From positions 331,136,619-331,200,618 of the forward strand of contig CM019066.1 in NCBI GenBank assembly GCA_009667805.1: a stretch of DNA of 64,000 nt, read 5' to 3'. The translations under genes were made by a program, and so were the position numbers. Under the pieces are notes generated by a model that searched no databases, was not told where the DNA came from, and saw only the letters and a program-made list of their open reading frames with translations. The stretch comes from Leptobrachium leishanense (lineage: Eukaryota; Chordata; Amphibia; Anura; Megophryidae). The first letter of the stretch is position 1. Every line of letters starts with the position of its first letter. Below, piece after piece: positions 32,640 to 45,033 of this stretch.

Positions 32640-32945
32640 GGCTGCATTCAACCTGAGCGACATGAAAATCGCGCGATTTTCAGAGCGATTTTCTTTAAGC
32701 CATATTAAGCAATAATATCGCGCAATATCACTGTTATGAGCGATATTGAGCGACATCACTGTATGTCTCTCAATGCACGTCGCAGCGAATTGCAGAATAA
32801 AAGGGTCACGTACCAGCGACGAGTTACAAGCGACATTGAGCTGTGAACAGCTCCATTGAAATGCATTGGTGAAGCTACATAGAGCGATATCGAGCGGGAA
32901 TAGGAGCGATATCGCTGAAAAAAATCGCTCAGTGTGAACCGGACC
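32640..32945. mobile_element. MITE rich in GCGATATTGAGCG motifs
   Basis: Ends GGCTGCATTCAACCTGAGCG and CGCTCAGTGTGAACCGGACC are inverted. The interior is built from short repeats of GCGATATTGAGCG and GCGATTTT. Probably a Harbinger-like MITE; the TSD is unclear. Confidence 0.6.
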
Positions 32946-33149
32946 TTATAAGCGATCACATACAAAGAAAAGTGTCGTGTACCAATAAGAATTCACTAAT
33001 TATTCACCATAGGTGTATTGGTACTTGTGACTGACACTTGTACCAATACACCTATGGTGAAAACGACACGTACCAATACACCTATGGTGAATAATTAGGG
33101 AATTCTTATTGGTGCACAACACGTTTGTTTGTATGTGGTCGCTTATAAG
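32945..33149. mobile_element. Fold-back element with nested 22-bp palindromes
   Basis: CTTATAAGCGATCACATACAAA at the left is inverted at the right (TTTGTATGTGGTCGCTTATAAG). The arms continue through CCAATAAGAATTC and TTCACCATAGGTGTATTGG. At the centre a perfect 22-bp stem (33003-33024 with 33040-33061) is followed by a third copy of the stem strand at 33070-33091. Confidence 0.8.
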
Positions 33150-33168
33150 TGGTGAACAGTATTACATA

Positions 33169-33514
33169 GGCCAGTGTCAGATGAGTGCACTAGGTGCGCC
33201 CGTACTGTCGTGGCTTCAGGCGTCCATCGCAGCTTTGCGACGCTGCAACGGGGCTGGCCAGATACTGTTGCGCGCGTCGAATTGCGCGCCCAACAGCGGC
33301 TGTGCTGTGTCCGTGCAGCAGGCCTCTCCGTCAAAGCGCTAGGACGTGCGTTGCAGGAGCTGCAAAGTGCGATCCTCCATAGGAGGATCGAGCCTTGGAG
33401 CGCTGAGCGCATTAACTGTGCTCAGCGAGGCGGCCAGATGGACGTTGAATGGAAGGAACGTCCACTCTCACGGGCGTTCCTTACACTGTTCAAAACACTC
33501 GTCTGACACTGGCC
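33169..33514. mobile_element. MITE with GGCCAGTGTCAGA ends
   Basis: GGCCAGTGTCAGATGAGTGC is inverted at GCACTCGTCTGACACTGGCC-like 33497-33514. It is GC-rich with GCGCGCGTCGAATTGCGCGC in the centre. Same general family as 31113, 49096, 50341 and 52342. Confidence 0.75.
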
Positions 33515-33880
33515 TTACTTGGAACTCAAGAAGCGCTTTCCACTGTTGTTGTTTTGTATTTATGTGTCATTAATGCATCTAAGGGAGGTGCTCTCCGGGT
33601 ATATTAGACTGTTCCTGACTATTCTAGCGCCGCTATATTTTTCCATTCTTGTTATTGTATCACAGTTGGGGAAAAAAAATCCACACCTACATTTTCAAAT
33701 GGTGTCATTGTTTTCATGCTATATAATAATTTTATAAAAATGTCAAATTTGTTATTTCAAAGGTAACACAAACTAAGTAATAAGAAAGTTTTTTAAAAGT
33801 GAAATGCATCAGGTGGTTTTGTATCACCATCAAGTACCATCAAGGAGACTGTCTTTGAAGGCGATATAAAGGAGATTTTT

Positions 33881-34584
33881 CACTGATCAGCCACAACATT
33901 AAAACCACCTGCCTAATATCGTATAGGTCTCACTTGTGCTGCCAAAACAGCTCTGATGCATTGAGGCATGGACGTCTGAATATGTTCTGTGGTATCTAGC
34001 ACCAAGACATTAGCAGCAGATCCTTTAAATCCTACAAGGTATGAGGTGGGGCCTCCGTGGATCAGATTTGTTGTTCCATCACATCCTCGGATGCTCAATC
34101 GGATTGAAATCTGTGGAATTCAGAGACAAAGACAGCACCTTGAAAACTTTGTCATGTTCTCAAACCATTCCTGGACAGGTTTTTTCTGGGTAGCAGTGTG
34201 CATTATACTGCTGAAAGAGGCCACTGCAATCAGGGAACTCCACTGCCATGAAGAGGTTATGTTGTCTGCAATAATCTCTAGGTAGGTGGTAAATGTCACA
34301 AGTGTCCTGATATGTTTCTGTTATAGCCAGCTTTAAACATTTTAGTAGTTTGAGCTACAGTAGCTCTCCCGTGTGATCAAATGTTCTGGCCCAGTTGTCT
34401 AGCCATCACTATGTGGTTCTTTTCGGAGTTACTCAGATCTTTTTGCTTGCCCATTTTTCCTGCTTCCATTTCAAGAACTGGCTCTTCACTTTGCTGCCGA
34501 ATATATCCCGCCTCTTAACCGGTGCCATTGTAACCATATAATCCATGTTATTCACTTCACTTGTCACTGGTTTTAATGTCAGTG
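33881..34584 (-). pseudogene. Decayed Tc1-like transposon, minus strand
   Basis: The left end CACTGATCAGCCACAACATT and right end AATGTCAGTG are the termini of a Tc1-like element widespread in fish and frogs. The minus-strand frame near 34098-33913 contains IHGGPTSYLVGFKGSAANVL and MPQCIRAVLAAQ, the C-terminal end of a Tc1 transposase, with frame breaks. The distal part (34300-34584) matches the 5' end, including a decayed start region. About 0.7 kb remains of an expected 1.3-1.6 kb, so the middle is deleted. Confidence 0.75.
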
Positions 34585-34660
34585 TATAATATATACTGAT
34601 ATGATTTTATAATACTCCAGTATTTTTTCTAAAACTATCGTTTGATTGTGTTTTTTGTGT

Positions 34661-35097
34661 ACATAGAAACATAGAAAAATGTTGGCAGATAAGAACCTTT
34701 CGGCCCATCTAGTCTGCCCAATTACATGGATACTTAACCTGGATTTATCTTTTGTTTAGGATAGCCTTATGCCTATCCCATGCCTGCTTAAATTCAATCA
34801 CTGTTTTGGCCTCTACCACTTCTACTGGAAGGCTGTTCCATGTATCCACCACCCTCTCAGTAAAATAATGCTTCCTGATGTTACTTTTAAACCTTTGCCC
34901 CTCTAATCTAAGACTATGTCCTCTTGTTTTGCTACTTTGTTTCCTTTTAAATATACTCCCTTCCTCTACCTTGTGGATTCCCTTTACGTATTTAAATGTT
35001 TCTATAATATCTCCTCTGTCTCGTCTTTTTTCCAAGCTGTATATGTTAAGATCATTAAGCCTTTCCTGGTAACTTTTCTCCTTCAAGCCGTACATGC
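34661..35097 (-). pseudogene. CR1-type LINE 3' end
   Basis: The minus-strand frame of 116 residues reads KSYQERLNDLNIYSLEKRR, GDIIETFKYVKGI, RTRGHSLRLEGQRFKSN-like, TWNSLPVEVVEAKTVIEFK, the standard C-terminus of CR1-type reverse transcriptases, intact to its stop. The tail on the left reads, on the minus strand, TTTCTATGTTTCTATGTA, like the ATTCTRTG repeats at CR1 3' ends. It is 5'-truncated at about 35097. Confidence 0.9.
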
Positions 35098-36175
35098 AGT
35101 AAGTATATATATACTGTATATATATGTCAGAATATTTTATGTAGATTTTTATTCCTGTTTAGAAATTATTTGACTGTCACTTTATTGTAAACAAATTCAA
35201 TAACTCTATAGACATTGCTGAGCTTTAGAAAAGCATACTAATTAAAATATCTTCTGTAATAAAAATACCCAATTGATTTGTGTGTATAAAACAAATATTA
35301 AATAAAACCAGCTATGAAGTGAAGATGTTAAATGGATGCAAACAGCAAAAAAAAAAATCTTATATAAAACCCATTTGTGTAAATATTTAAAGTGGTACTT
35401 GTTAAGTATAAGCGGTAGCAGATGTTCGAGTGTACACTCCGTTTCAGTAATTTATATAATGTTTATTGTTTCTGATTTTCCTCTCAGCCTTCGTATTTTC
35501 TCCTTTGTGAACCGATCCTTAAATAGTAATTTCAGGTGCTGTAAAATATTTTATTGTACTGGAAAAAAGTACAGGTTCTCGAAAAATAATTTTAGTATTC
35601 AGATGCAATTATGGAAAACGCAGAGAGAGTATAAACTTTTAATAACCAATTTAGTGGAAATATAATGCTAATGTCTTGTGTACCATATAAGGCCGTAAAT
35701 GTTAATACGTTAATATTTTCTATGAGCAATGAAATGCAGCAAAATCCCAGGAGAAAATGTTTAGCGTTAATAGACAGTATTGGAGTAAACCACATTTTAT
35801 TTGATGATATTTTGCTTGTTCATAAAAGAGTGATTGTTCGCCTGCAGTACGAAGCTGTTTTGCTGCAATTATCTTATTTTATAGTTTGAAAAAGTCCTAA
35901 ATGAGTTTAGGGAACATACAAAATTTGTAAAAAAACACATGCTCACATCCTCAGCATAAATAATACAACAAATTTTAAAAATGTTTTTTATAGGGAAGAA
36001 AAGGAGACGCAACACAAGCACCCTATTCCACATGAGTTATTAACCCTTTCAAATTTGTTTTGGGTGAAAAAATATTCTCAGAATATTAATTTAAAACATG
36101 GGATACTTAGGTAACAATAAAACGTAGAGTTAAACATACATATTGCAGAGAGATTGTTGTGAGATAGTTACAAGA
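35098..36175. other. Unassigned AT-rich DNA
   Basis: A short (AT)n stretch at 35105-35125 is followed by single-copy-looking sequence. The plus-strand open frames of 74-109 residues have no family motif. Confidence 0.4.
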
Positions 36176-36179
36176 TTAA

Positions 36180-37000
36180 CCCTTTACTGCTGAGCCATTT
36201 CACCTCTGTGTGCTGAGCTCATTTTTACCGTTTTTGCTCATCATGTTTAAATGCGATTTGAAGTCACGTTTTATTACCCAATCCAGACACATTATATATC
36301 CTTTTTTACAGCAGATTCATAATATATCATTATTATATGTATACGTCATGTCCTGTCAGAATGCTATAACAAAAATTGTATAGAAATGTGAATTTACAAT
36401 CATTTAAAGCGTGTAAAATTATATATTTCACATTTTATCACACGAGCCTTTGCGTTTATATATTCTATGGGGTAGGCTTTTTAAAAAACATTAAAAATGG
36501 GAACCCGCTACTGTGTTTTCTGAGAAAATACACGATTTAGCTATAACTTATATAACATTTGTTGAACAGATATAAACATTAGATATAGATGTACAACATT
36601 ATAATTGAACAGTGAACAATAGTGCTGCATTAATAAATAATTTTTAATTTTTTTTTGTTTGTATGTAAACTGGTCATGTTTGGTATCATTGTAAAGGTCA
36701 TGCTCTGGCCTATCTGCCAATCAGGAGATAGGGGTTTCTAAAGGACCCCCCCCATCTCCACCATAGGGATTTCCATAGGGAAATAGGGAAATCCCTTGGC
36801 ACCTAGGGGTTAATTCCCTAACTGACGTCATCGCATGAATGTGCGACGATGCCAGTGGGTGGGGGAGGCCCCGGAGGCTTGGCTGACATCCAAGATCCGA
36901 TTTAATTCACTACTGCTCGGGAGGGAGAAGTGTCCAAAAGACCCCCCTCCCTTTCAGGCACTCTCCCGTCTCTGCTGGGAGGGCGCCTATGCTTATGTTA
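36180..37000. mobile_element. TTAA-type element, left part (CCTTTACTGCTGAGCC)
   Basis: TTAA at 36176-36179 is followed by CCTTTACTGCTGAGCC and the block ATTTCACCTCTGTGTGCTGAGC, which recurs at 42530 (in hAT-C copy 2), 54100-54191 (inverted) and 55448. The distal part (GTTAATTCCCTAACTGACGTCAT, GACATCCAAGATCCG) recurs at 55640-55750. The right terminus is not found. Confidence 0.55.
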
Positions 37001-37193
37001 TACAGTCTGATTTCATAAAATAATATTACAAGTGGTGTTGAGGATATATTTACACCGCACTGTCTAGTTTTTCATTGAATACCGTAAGCGGCAATCATTC
37101 ATAAGAGAATTAAATATATGCCTGTGATAAACAATCATGTGTAATTTCTGGGGACAAAGAGTCAATAATTATATAATAGATAATGTGAACACC

Positions 37194-37230
<37 letters not shown>

Positions 37231-37301
37231 GCATAGATCTATATATATACAACTAACTATTGAGCGATATCTATCTATCTGTCTATCCAGTCCATGATCC
37301 A

Positions 37302-37379
<78 letters not shown>

Positions 37380-37475
37380 CAACAGTGGAAAAGGTTGCAT
37401 TAATCCTTTACTATTTATCTATCTAACCAACCAAGCATATATCCAACTATACATTTATCTATCTATCTATTTATC
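37194..37475. repeat. (TATC)n microsatellite
   Basis: Runs of TATC/ATCT at 37194-37230, 37297-37380 (about 20 units) and shorter interrupted runs to 37475. The open frame here (IYLS repeats) is a product of the repeat. Confidence 0.97.
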
Positions 37476-37479
37476 TTTT

Positions 37480-38620
37480 GATCCATGTCTATATATCCCT
37501 CTAAATTTTTGTTTATCCATCTATATCTCTTTCTATGATATGTATTCAGTATCTGTTCGGTTTCAAAATCTATTTTCACTGCACTCTTTACTTCGTCTTC
37601 CATACATGCGATACATTCAATTTAATCCAGTTATTTATACGCTAATAATTATCGTTATTCAGAGAGTTTTGAGGTGTTTATTAATAAATCAAACTTATTT
37701 TCACATCTTATGTTGAATATCATCATGAGCACATGGATGAGGTATCTGTGCTTGATTGTGTAGAATCTTTTGGTTTGTCTAGAAGAACATATGGGGAAAT
37801 TTACAAGATTTCACACTCCATTGACAGTTTTTCATACTGCATGAATATCCTGTGTACTACAGCACTGGAAATGAAGACAGCCATGCAAACGAACGGATCT
37901 TTGTCTGACAGCAAATTTTCAGATCACGGTACAGTAAGTTTCAGTTTAAATAAGGAGGAATATTATACAATGTACACCTGGAAATGGAAATTGTGAACCA
38001 AACAGGATGTGTCCCAAATAGTTTCAGTTTCAACTGCTGGATACCTTGTATCCAGATGAGATGAGTTAATTAAATTATATAGTCTGGTAGCCATAACTAA
38101 GAATCGTCCTTTCTGTATCTCTTGCTCTTATGGAGACAGGTTTATTGAGAGAAAGGAGACAGGAGTATTCCTAAAAATAATAAGGGCTTGTTTAGAGAGG
38201 ATAAATGCTACTAACCATTTAACATGCATCAGGTTGTCTGTCGTGAAAACCTAAAAAATGTCAAACAAAAGGCCAAAAGAAACTAAAATGAGCTTACACA
38301 AATTTTTTTTAGGAAACTAGATTTTACAGGCAAATCCACATTATTGACCACCGTCTTGGAAAATATATATTAGGATAATTATTTGTCCCAATTTCAAAAT
38401 AGTCCAACTTTTTTAGAGAACCTATATATATTAATTAAATTCCCTTGTTAAGTGTTGTTGCAAACTTCGGCAATCCCAATATAGAAAATCAAAGAACGGA
38501 AGGGGATGCTTCTTTGATGAAGGCTTCAACTTGTGTACTTTTCTTTGTGCTGGACCAGTTAATGGTACTGTACAATATGTATGAGCTCTATCTATGGTCT
38601 TCTCACTCATTTTTTAAAAA
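37480..38620. other. Unassigned AT-rich DNA
   Basis: An 87-residue plus-strand open frame at 37733-37996 has no recognisable motif and no splice context that persuades. Nothing else is seen. Confidence 0.35.
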
Positions 38621-38639
38621 GTTTTTTTTAAAAATATCG

Positions 38640-39370
38640 TTACAGGAGAAATATTCAAAGTACCTGATATCTAACATCTCCCTCATAGCTTTGGCCAAAC
38701 ACAAGACACTCTATTGTAAAGCCTGGGAGAGAGATTTTGGTGAAGCTTTGGACCAGGAATCTCAAAATCTGGTCCCCCAGATGTTCTTGAGTTACAACTC
38801 CAATGATTACCTAGTATCTATTACATTCACAGAATTCTGGGAATTGTAGTATTAAGCATCTGGTGTGCTGGGGTTTGATATCCCTGTCCTAGACTCAGAT
38901 GACTGAGTGAAATTTTGGGAAATGATTTCTAAGGCATTCATTTGGATCACTCTCCAAAAGCAGATACTAAACCCTTAGTGAATGGTACACAACCCCATCT
39001 TACCTACATCACTCTCACCCCTAACTTTCAGACTCATGTGGTCTAAATAATCTGCAGGTCCATATGTGGTGGACTTGTTCAAAAATAGACCTCTTTTGGT
39101 ACACATAGATCTACAGTAAGAGAACAATTACTCCTGGCTCTGATCCAGCTTACTCCCTGGATCTTCTACACCCATACTTTACCATGATAATAGCCATGAT
39201 AATGGCACAGCATTGGAGATCAACTGGACCCATCCCATGACATAGAATACTTCAGATTATGGATTACATCAAAACTATGGACAAAACTGACTGCTCTTAT
39301 ACATTGCTCTCTGCCATGGTACCCCAAAGTGTAAATTCTGTGGAAGGAGGAGTGTGCTGCCTCCAGGGCA
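38640..39370 (+). pseudogene. L1/Tx1-type LINE ORF2 C-terminal fragment
   Basis: Plus-strand pieces in several frames include SLIALAKHKTLYCKAWERDFG-like sequence (normally W-x-x-DLG), then LQVHMWWTCSKIDLFW (the usual H-x-x-W-x-CP-x-I-x-x-FW motif) and AQHWRSTGP. The order matches the C-terminus of L1/Tx1-type ORF2. A hAT-like MITE at 38752-38876 interrupts it. Stops and shifts show it is old. Confidence 0.55.
38752..38876. mobile_element. Small hAT-like MITE (CAGGAATCTCAAAAT ends)
   Basis: CAGGAATCTCAAAATCTGG at the left and GGTTTGATATCCCTG at the right resemble the ends of the hAT at 47493-48908 and the MITE at 40748-40854. The putative TSD is diverged (ctttggac against tcctagac). Confidence 0.5.
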
Positions 39371-40739
39371 GATGGTTTAAAAATGTTTACATAGAAATGT
39401 ATGTGTTTCATGTCACCGCCATCTAGTGGCCGTTTATTTCAGAACACCTTGGTATTCAGCCAGCCTTCCCAGGATCCCAAGGTCTGGCTGGTCACATGCG
39501 TCCTTGCTACAGCAAAGGATTGTGGGAAGAAGAACCTCATTTCCTTATCACAGGAGCTGAAAGAAGCATCTAGCCACTATCTCTGTCCTCTATGAGAAGT
39601 ATCGTCGGTAAGGACTTCAATTTAACTTCCGTCTAGCCATCCCACAGTTCCTATCAGCTTTAGAAGCACTCTATGTGCTGTGTATTTGTTTCCCCCTACT
39701 TTGCAGCCATCTGCTTTTCATATAGTTGCAGCGTGGCCTAAGTGTTTTATACTGACACACCCTGTTTCTGTAATGCTATCTATGTATTACTGATATAGCA
39801 GATTTGTGTTTATCCTGTATTTTTGCCCTTTGTACTGTTCCGCTTCCCCACAGTTTTACCACATTCTTACAATGGGTTAATAAACATACAGACTGCAAAC
39901 CGGTCTCATTTATCCGACTCGTAGGAAACGTTTACCTGCCTGTCAAGCTGTACATAGACCCTGAGGGTACGTGGAGTGAGGACAGGACAAGGAGAGTGGT
40001 GGGTTCACTTGATATTGTAACTAGTGGTGATGATTTGGTTTCTATGTATTTCATATAATTTTTTCTATTGTCAGTTGTCCAGGTTGATTGCTTATATTTT
40101 TGCCACGTTTTCTCTCCCATCTTGTTCTTCTTTTACTCCCATTGTCATGCCCCAGGATTTAGGATTTATGGTATATTTTTCGGTTTTGTGTTGAATCTGC
40201 CTTTGCTGCTTACATGCTATTGATTTCATAGCTATGTTGTCCCTGCTGGGTTTCCTTAGCTTGCTGTATCCAGCTAGTTTCCACCCTCTGCTCAGTGTCT
40301 TGTTCTAAGTGACTTCCTGGTTACATAGCAGCCATTCTGTGCTCACTGCTGGACAAAACTAATGTCTTTTTACCTGCATTGCTGTACACTATTACAAGAT
40401 TGTCAGTCTGATCATTAAACTCTTTAACTGGATTCATCTTTCTACATGTCAGTTTTGCTGAGTTGAAGCTATCTGCCAAATTTCATTGTGTGAGTACTGG
40501 TAAAATACAGACTTAGCTAGTCTAAAGCATTCACGCCTCACAGCTTTGCTTATGGAAGCAGAATACCCATATTGAATATGGATCTGTCTGTCAAAAAGGG
40601 CTTATCTACACAGTAAACAAATACAGAGGGACCCCTCTGTAAATATTACTGTTTTGGTAATGGGCTAATGTTAATTAATTTTCCATAAAACCCCAGGGTC
40701 CTGCCAGTGACTTTATGGAACATTATGTGGTTGTGAATG
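39371..40739. other. Unassigned DNA
   Basis: Contains a good CTCF-like motif (39417-39429) but no gene or element that can be supported. Confidence 0.4.
39417..39429 (-). promoter_or_regulatory. CTCF-consensus match
   Basis: The minus strand reads CCACTAGATGGCG, an exact match to the CTCF core CCASYAGRKGGCR. It sits in otherwise unassigned sequence just right of the L1-type fragment. One 13-base match in 64 kb can occur by chance, and occupancy cannot be judged from sequence. Confidence 0.4.
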
Positions 40740-40747
40740 GGTTAGAG

Positions 40748-40854
40748 CAGAGATGTCAAATTCCCAGGAATTGTTGAATGCAGTAGATGGCCAGAGAATT
40801 ATGGGAGTTGTAGTTCAGCAGCATCTGGGGGGGAGACAGAGTTTGACATCCCTG
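40748..40854. mobile_element. 107-bp hAT MITE
   Basis: CAGAGATGTCAAATTCCCAG and GAGTTTGACATCCCTG are inverted ends. Flanks ggttagag and ggctagaa are a 6-of-8 match to an 8-bp TSD. The centre contains GGGAGTTGTAGTTCAGCAGC, a motif common in vertebrate hAT MITEs. Confidence 0.7.
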
Positions 40855-42104
40855 GGCTAGAATGTCCCTTTTAAGTTGAAAATTTTGTTCTGTTTTATAT
40901 CTTTATTTTACAGTATATTGTAAAACTGAAAATGATGCTGGTGCTACAAAATGATAATTATTCTTACATTAATGTCTTTCATTATTATTTTTTAAATAAC
41001 TGCACGCTGCCATCTGCTTGAATCGTAGCTGTGGTTTGCTCATGTTTTCTACAATTTGTAGAAAAGTTTTCTGGTTATTTAATAGGATCCTTCAGTATCT
41101 TTAGCTTTTGAACTACCTCCATTCATCACTGCATTGTAACTCCAAAACACGCAAACTTCAAACGCTTCTTAACACTCGTTTCCACTTTGATCTTTTTAAT
41201 GCTTCAAAATATTTTCTTCTCCTAATTAGGTGAGCCATCATAAAGAACAAAGTATCCCCCTCTGAAGGAGTGATCCTTTATTATTACAGAGGAAATGCTA
41301 AACAAAATACAGCAGTCATTATAAAAATATAAAGATGTCAAAATAAAGTTTTCTGTTTGTCCTTTTGACTTTTAATTGAGCATAAGATGAGGTAAAATGC
41401 AAATAAAAAAAGTTAGAAGCAAGTTCCCAAGTCTAGAGATGTATAGTGTTGCTTCTTATATCTTACCAGTTACCTCACTGCTCACGGCTAGAAGAAGCGG
41501 CGGATCGGGCCATCCTTCTCGCCGCGGGATGAAAGGTGAGTATGGGATTTAATGGGGAGGTTTACACGAGGTGTTAAATGATTTTGCATTTGCAGAATCA
41601 TTTAACACCAGCTTTTAGGACTCATAAAAGTTTGCCCATCAGTAATTTGTGCCGGCACTTTGCTATACCTCACTTTTGAAACGTTAAAAAAAAAATATTG
41701 CACTTCCCATTGTAGGTATTCGAAATGTTTAAGTAAAGTAAGCTCGCGCAAGCTGCAACGAGCAAAACATTTTCACTCGAGTGCAGCATCAATGAGGTTT
41801 CGTTCAGCTCGTGGCCTGGGAGACGGGAGTGCAAGCCATTGGGCTCCAGGAGCTGTTACTCGTGATAGCGCAGAAGCACTACTGTGGGTATCAGGGAGGT
41901 TAGTGCTACGTTCCACATATGATAGTAAATAAATAAATATCATTTATCAAGGTTAACCATAAATGCCAAAACATTTTTAGAAGGGATGCATTTTATTTGC
42001 TCCCGGGGTGCCCTTTTCAGCAACTTGGTGATTTGTTAATGAGTGATTCAATGTTCTTGAAAGGTTGGATCTCACATGGTTAACTGACTATTTCAGATCC
42101 CCTT
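40855..42104. other. Unassigned DNA with a dispersed-repeat segment
   Basis: Segment 41490-41930 shares GCCGCGGGATGAAAGGTGAGTA-like and AAGCTCGCGCAAGCTGC motifs with 21180-21610, 46990-47290 and 49900-49970. Element ends were not found. Confidence 0.4.
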
Positions 42105-43140
42105 ATCCAGAATAGGGATGAGCTGTTCGGTTCGATCAGTTCGGAGTTCGATTCGAACTTTGGCCGTTCGCAAGTTCGCGAACTTTGAACTTTTTGGGTG
42201 TGTTCGGTTCGAGTTCGCAAATTTTTTTTTTTGAAAAAAGTATAAAAAATGCTTAAAAAATACTAAAAAATCTAGAAATAAAGAGACTATTTACTGCAGA
42301 ATATTATATGCAACGGTTTATTAGATATTGAATTAAAAACTAATGTGTACGTGCAAAGATTCTCACCTCTAAATGACCTGTGTTTTCAAACGGTAAACAA
42401 CAGGTGTTTTTAGTCTGGTGTAATGAATTTGATACATTGTATGTATGTAGACTATACTGAGGGTGTGGTGTCTGCTTCTGAGAAGTGTTAATTTCTCTAC
42501 TAAATCTTCCTCTAATATGCTGCATTTCACTGCTGTGTGCTCAGCTCATTTTTACCGCTTTCGCTCATCATGTTTAAATGTGATTTGAAGCCACATTTTA
42601 TTAAATAACCCAGACATATTAGATATCGTTCTTTCCGGCAGACTCCGCAGATTCATAATATATCATTTTTATATGTATACGTCATGTCCTGCCTGTATAT
42701 TATGACAAAAAATGCAATAAAAATAGAATTTTTAATCCTCTACAGTGTGTAAAGTGTTTTTTTTTCACATTTTAGCACATGAGCGTTTGCGGTTATGTTT
42801 TCTATAGGGTGCGCTTGTACAAAAATTAGAAAAGGGGACTTGTTACATTTTGTTGGGGGAATTACGTGATTTATAGCAAACGCACCCCATAGAAAAAAAT
42901 CATTAGTGCATCATCGTTCACATTATAATTGAAATGTGAACAATATTGCTGCATTAATAAAAATAACACAAAAAAATACATGTTTTTATTTTCTTTTTTC
43001 TTCTTTTTTACTTTATACCTGGTCATGTTTGGTATCATTCGAAAGGCCATGCTCAGGCCTTTCGATTGACACCCTCCATGACCCCCTAGATGCCTGGAGA
43101 TATCGGGGTTCAAATGAACCCCCTATCTCCACCAGGGGAT

Positions 43141-43920
43141 TGGCCTGGGCAATATATATATATACACATGATGTGAGCTGGCCTGGGCCTGGACAATATA
43201 TATACGCATGATGTGAGCTGGCCTGGGCAATATATATACACATGATGGTGCATCTGTGACTGTGAGCATGATGTGAGCTGGCCTGGGCAATATATATATA
43301 CGCATGATGTGAGCTGGCCCAGGCAATATATATATGCATGATGGCGCATCTGTGACTGTCTGTGAGCATGATGTGAGCTGGCCTGGGCAATATATATATA
43401 TATATATACGCATGATGTGAGCTGGCCTGGGCAATATATATATACGCATGATGTGAGCTGGCCTGGGCAATATATATATACGCATGATGTGAGCTGGCCT
43501 GGGCAATATATATATGCATGATGTGAGCTGGCCTGGGCAATATATATATACGCATGATGTGAGCTGGCCTGGGCCTGGGCAATATATATATACGCATGAT
43601 GTGAGCTGGCCTGGGCAATATATATATACGCATGATGTGAGCTGGCCTGGGCAATATATATATATATATGCATGATGTGAGCTGGCCTGGGCAATATATA
43701 TATTCGCATGATGTGAGCTGGCCTGGGCCTGGGCAATTTATATACGCATGATGTGAGCTGGCCTGGGCAATATATATACGCATGATGTGAGCTGGCCTGG
43801 GCAATATATAAACGCATGATGGCGCATATGTGACTGTGAGCATGATGTGAGCTGGCCTGGGCAATATATATATACGCATGATGTGAGCTGGCCTGGGCAA
43901 TATATATATATGTGCATGAT
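43141..43920. repeat. 36-bp minisatellite, about 21 copies, in hAT-C copy 2
   Basis: Unit GCATGATGTGAGCTGGCCTG followed by GGCAATATATATATAC. Units vary in the length of the TA run, which makes compound repeats. Three units are replaced by a GGTGCATCTGTGACTGTGA variant. The minus-strand open frame of 325 residues here (repeats of ILPRPAHIMRIY) is a product of the 12-codon unit. Confidence 0.95.
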
Positions 43921-44399
43921 GAAAATTTGTAAACAATAAGGCACGCAAAGTGAAATTTTGATGTGTCTGAAATTGAAACTTACGTGACAACTCTTTTTTT
44001 TCCCGTTAATTTATGTTTGTTCAATACAGTTAATTTTAATTTGTTTAATAGAGTTAATTTAAAATGGTTTAATACAGTTTATTTATATTTATTTTACCTT
44101 TACTATTGGTGCTTTTCAAACTTTATTCTTAAATAAAAAGAAATTTAGCAGTTTCATGTTGTGTCGTTTTATTTTTGGGGGGTGCAAGTAGCTGGTCTTG
44201 CCTAGGGCGCAAAATAGTCTAGCACCGGCCCTGACCGCATGGTCCACCTCTGCACTCTTCCACAATACCACAGAGGGGTTACTGTATGATGGCACTTGCT
44301 GGCCTGGCACCAAAGGCACAATATTTGGGTGCACTGCCACTGATGCTTGTATCAGATTCATCTCCTCAGAGGGGTTATGGTGTGACGGCACTGTTGCCG

Positions 44400-44850
44400 A
44401 CGCTAAAGGCCCAATTTTAAAGCACCTATTGTTACTTTCATCCAAAGCCTGCATAAGTTTCACAATAATTTAGCTAAAAAAATCACTAAACTTTTTCTGC
44501 GTGTCCGAAAATGTCTCCTCTTTTCATACAGACTACCGCCCCAAGCAGTTGTTTATGGATAGATTAAAGGAAAAGCATTTACCGTCATTCGAAATGTCAT
44601 TTTCTGGTTTTTACATATTTCTATACATCCTAGAAACCCGCCACTTCACGGGCAGGTTATGGGGACCTCCTAAGCACGATATTTGAAGGAATTTTTTGTT
44701 TTTATTTTTAACCCTTATTTCTTGGAAAACTCACTGTCCCTTTAAAAACATTTTATTTTTTACTTTTTGTCCTTGTTTCCTGTCCCCCAGGGCACTACCC
44801 GGACCCCCATACACCTTTTATGGCAAATATCTAGCATATATGCCCTCTTG
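44400..44850 (+). other. hAT-C core with exon-like segment
   Basis: TTTTCATACAGACTACCGCCCC resembles a splice acceptor followed by an open frame (YRPKQLFMDRLKEKHLPSF). A second strong acceptor-like sequence, TTGTTTCCTGTCCCCCAG, precedes GGCACTACC at 44790. The same core is at 14050-14400 (copy 1) and, inverted and with a deletion, at 51520-51800 (copy 3). The source is not recognised. It may be captured host sequence or ancestral hAT sequence. Confidence 0.35.
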
Positions 44851-45033
44851 GAGGGCACTCTAAAAATCGAATTTTCAGCCCCATTGACTTGTATGGAGTT
44901 CGAGTTCGAATTCGAACATTTGGAAGGTTCGAGTTCGAATGCAAACCGAACTCGGGGGTGTTCGGCTCATCCCTAATCCAGAACAAAGTATAGTTGTGTA
45001 TTCCTACTTAATCTACCACTTGTCTTTGTTTTA

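Larger units (their letters stand above)
42113..44975 (-). mobile_element. hAT-C, copy 2
   Basis: Begins TAGGGATGAGCTGTTCGG, ends GGTGTTCGGCTCATCCCTA. The 8-bp TSD atccagaa is perfect (42105-42112, 44976-44983). It carries a TTAA-type piece (from about 42530), a 36-bp minisatellite (43141-43920) and the hAT-C core (44220-44870). Core and right-end order match copy 1; orientation here follows the minisatellite frame and is arbitrary. Confidence 0.93.

Noticed and set aside
37294..37716. 140-residue frame with IYLS repeats
   Set aside because: Product of the TATC microsatellite plus AT-rich flank.
43141..43920. CRISPR-like array of regularly spaced repeats
   Set aside because: The whole unit, not only a repeat part, is conserved; there are no unique spacers and the context is a vertebrate hAT element.
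43013..43990. Minus-strand frames of 127-325 residues with ILPRPAHIM repeats
   Set aside because: The 36-bp unit equals 12 codons and has no stop, so the frame is a by-product of the array.
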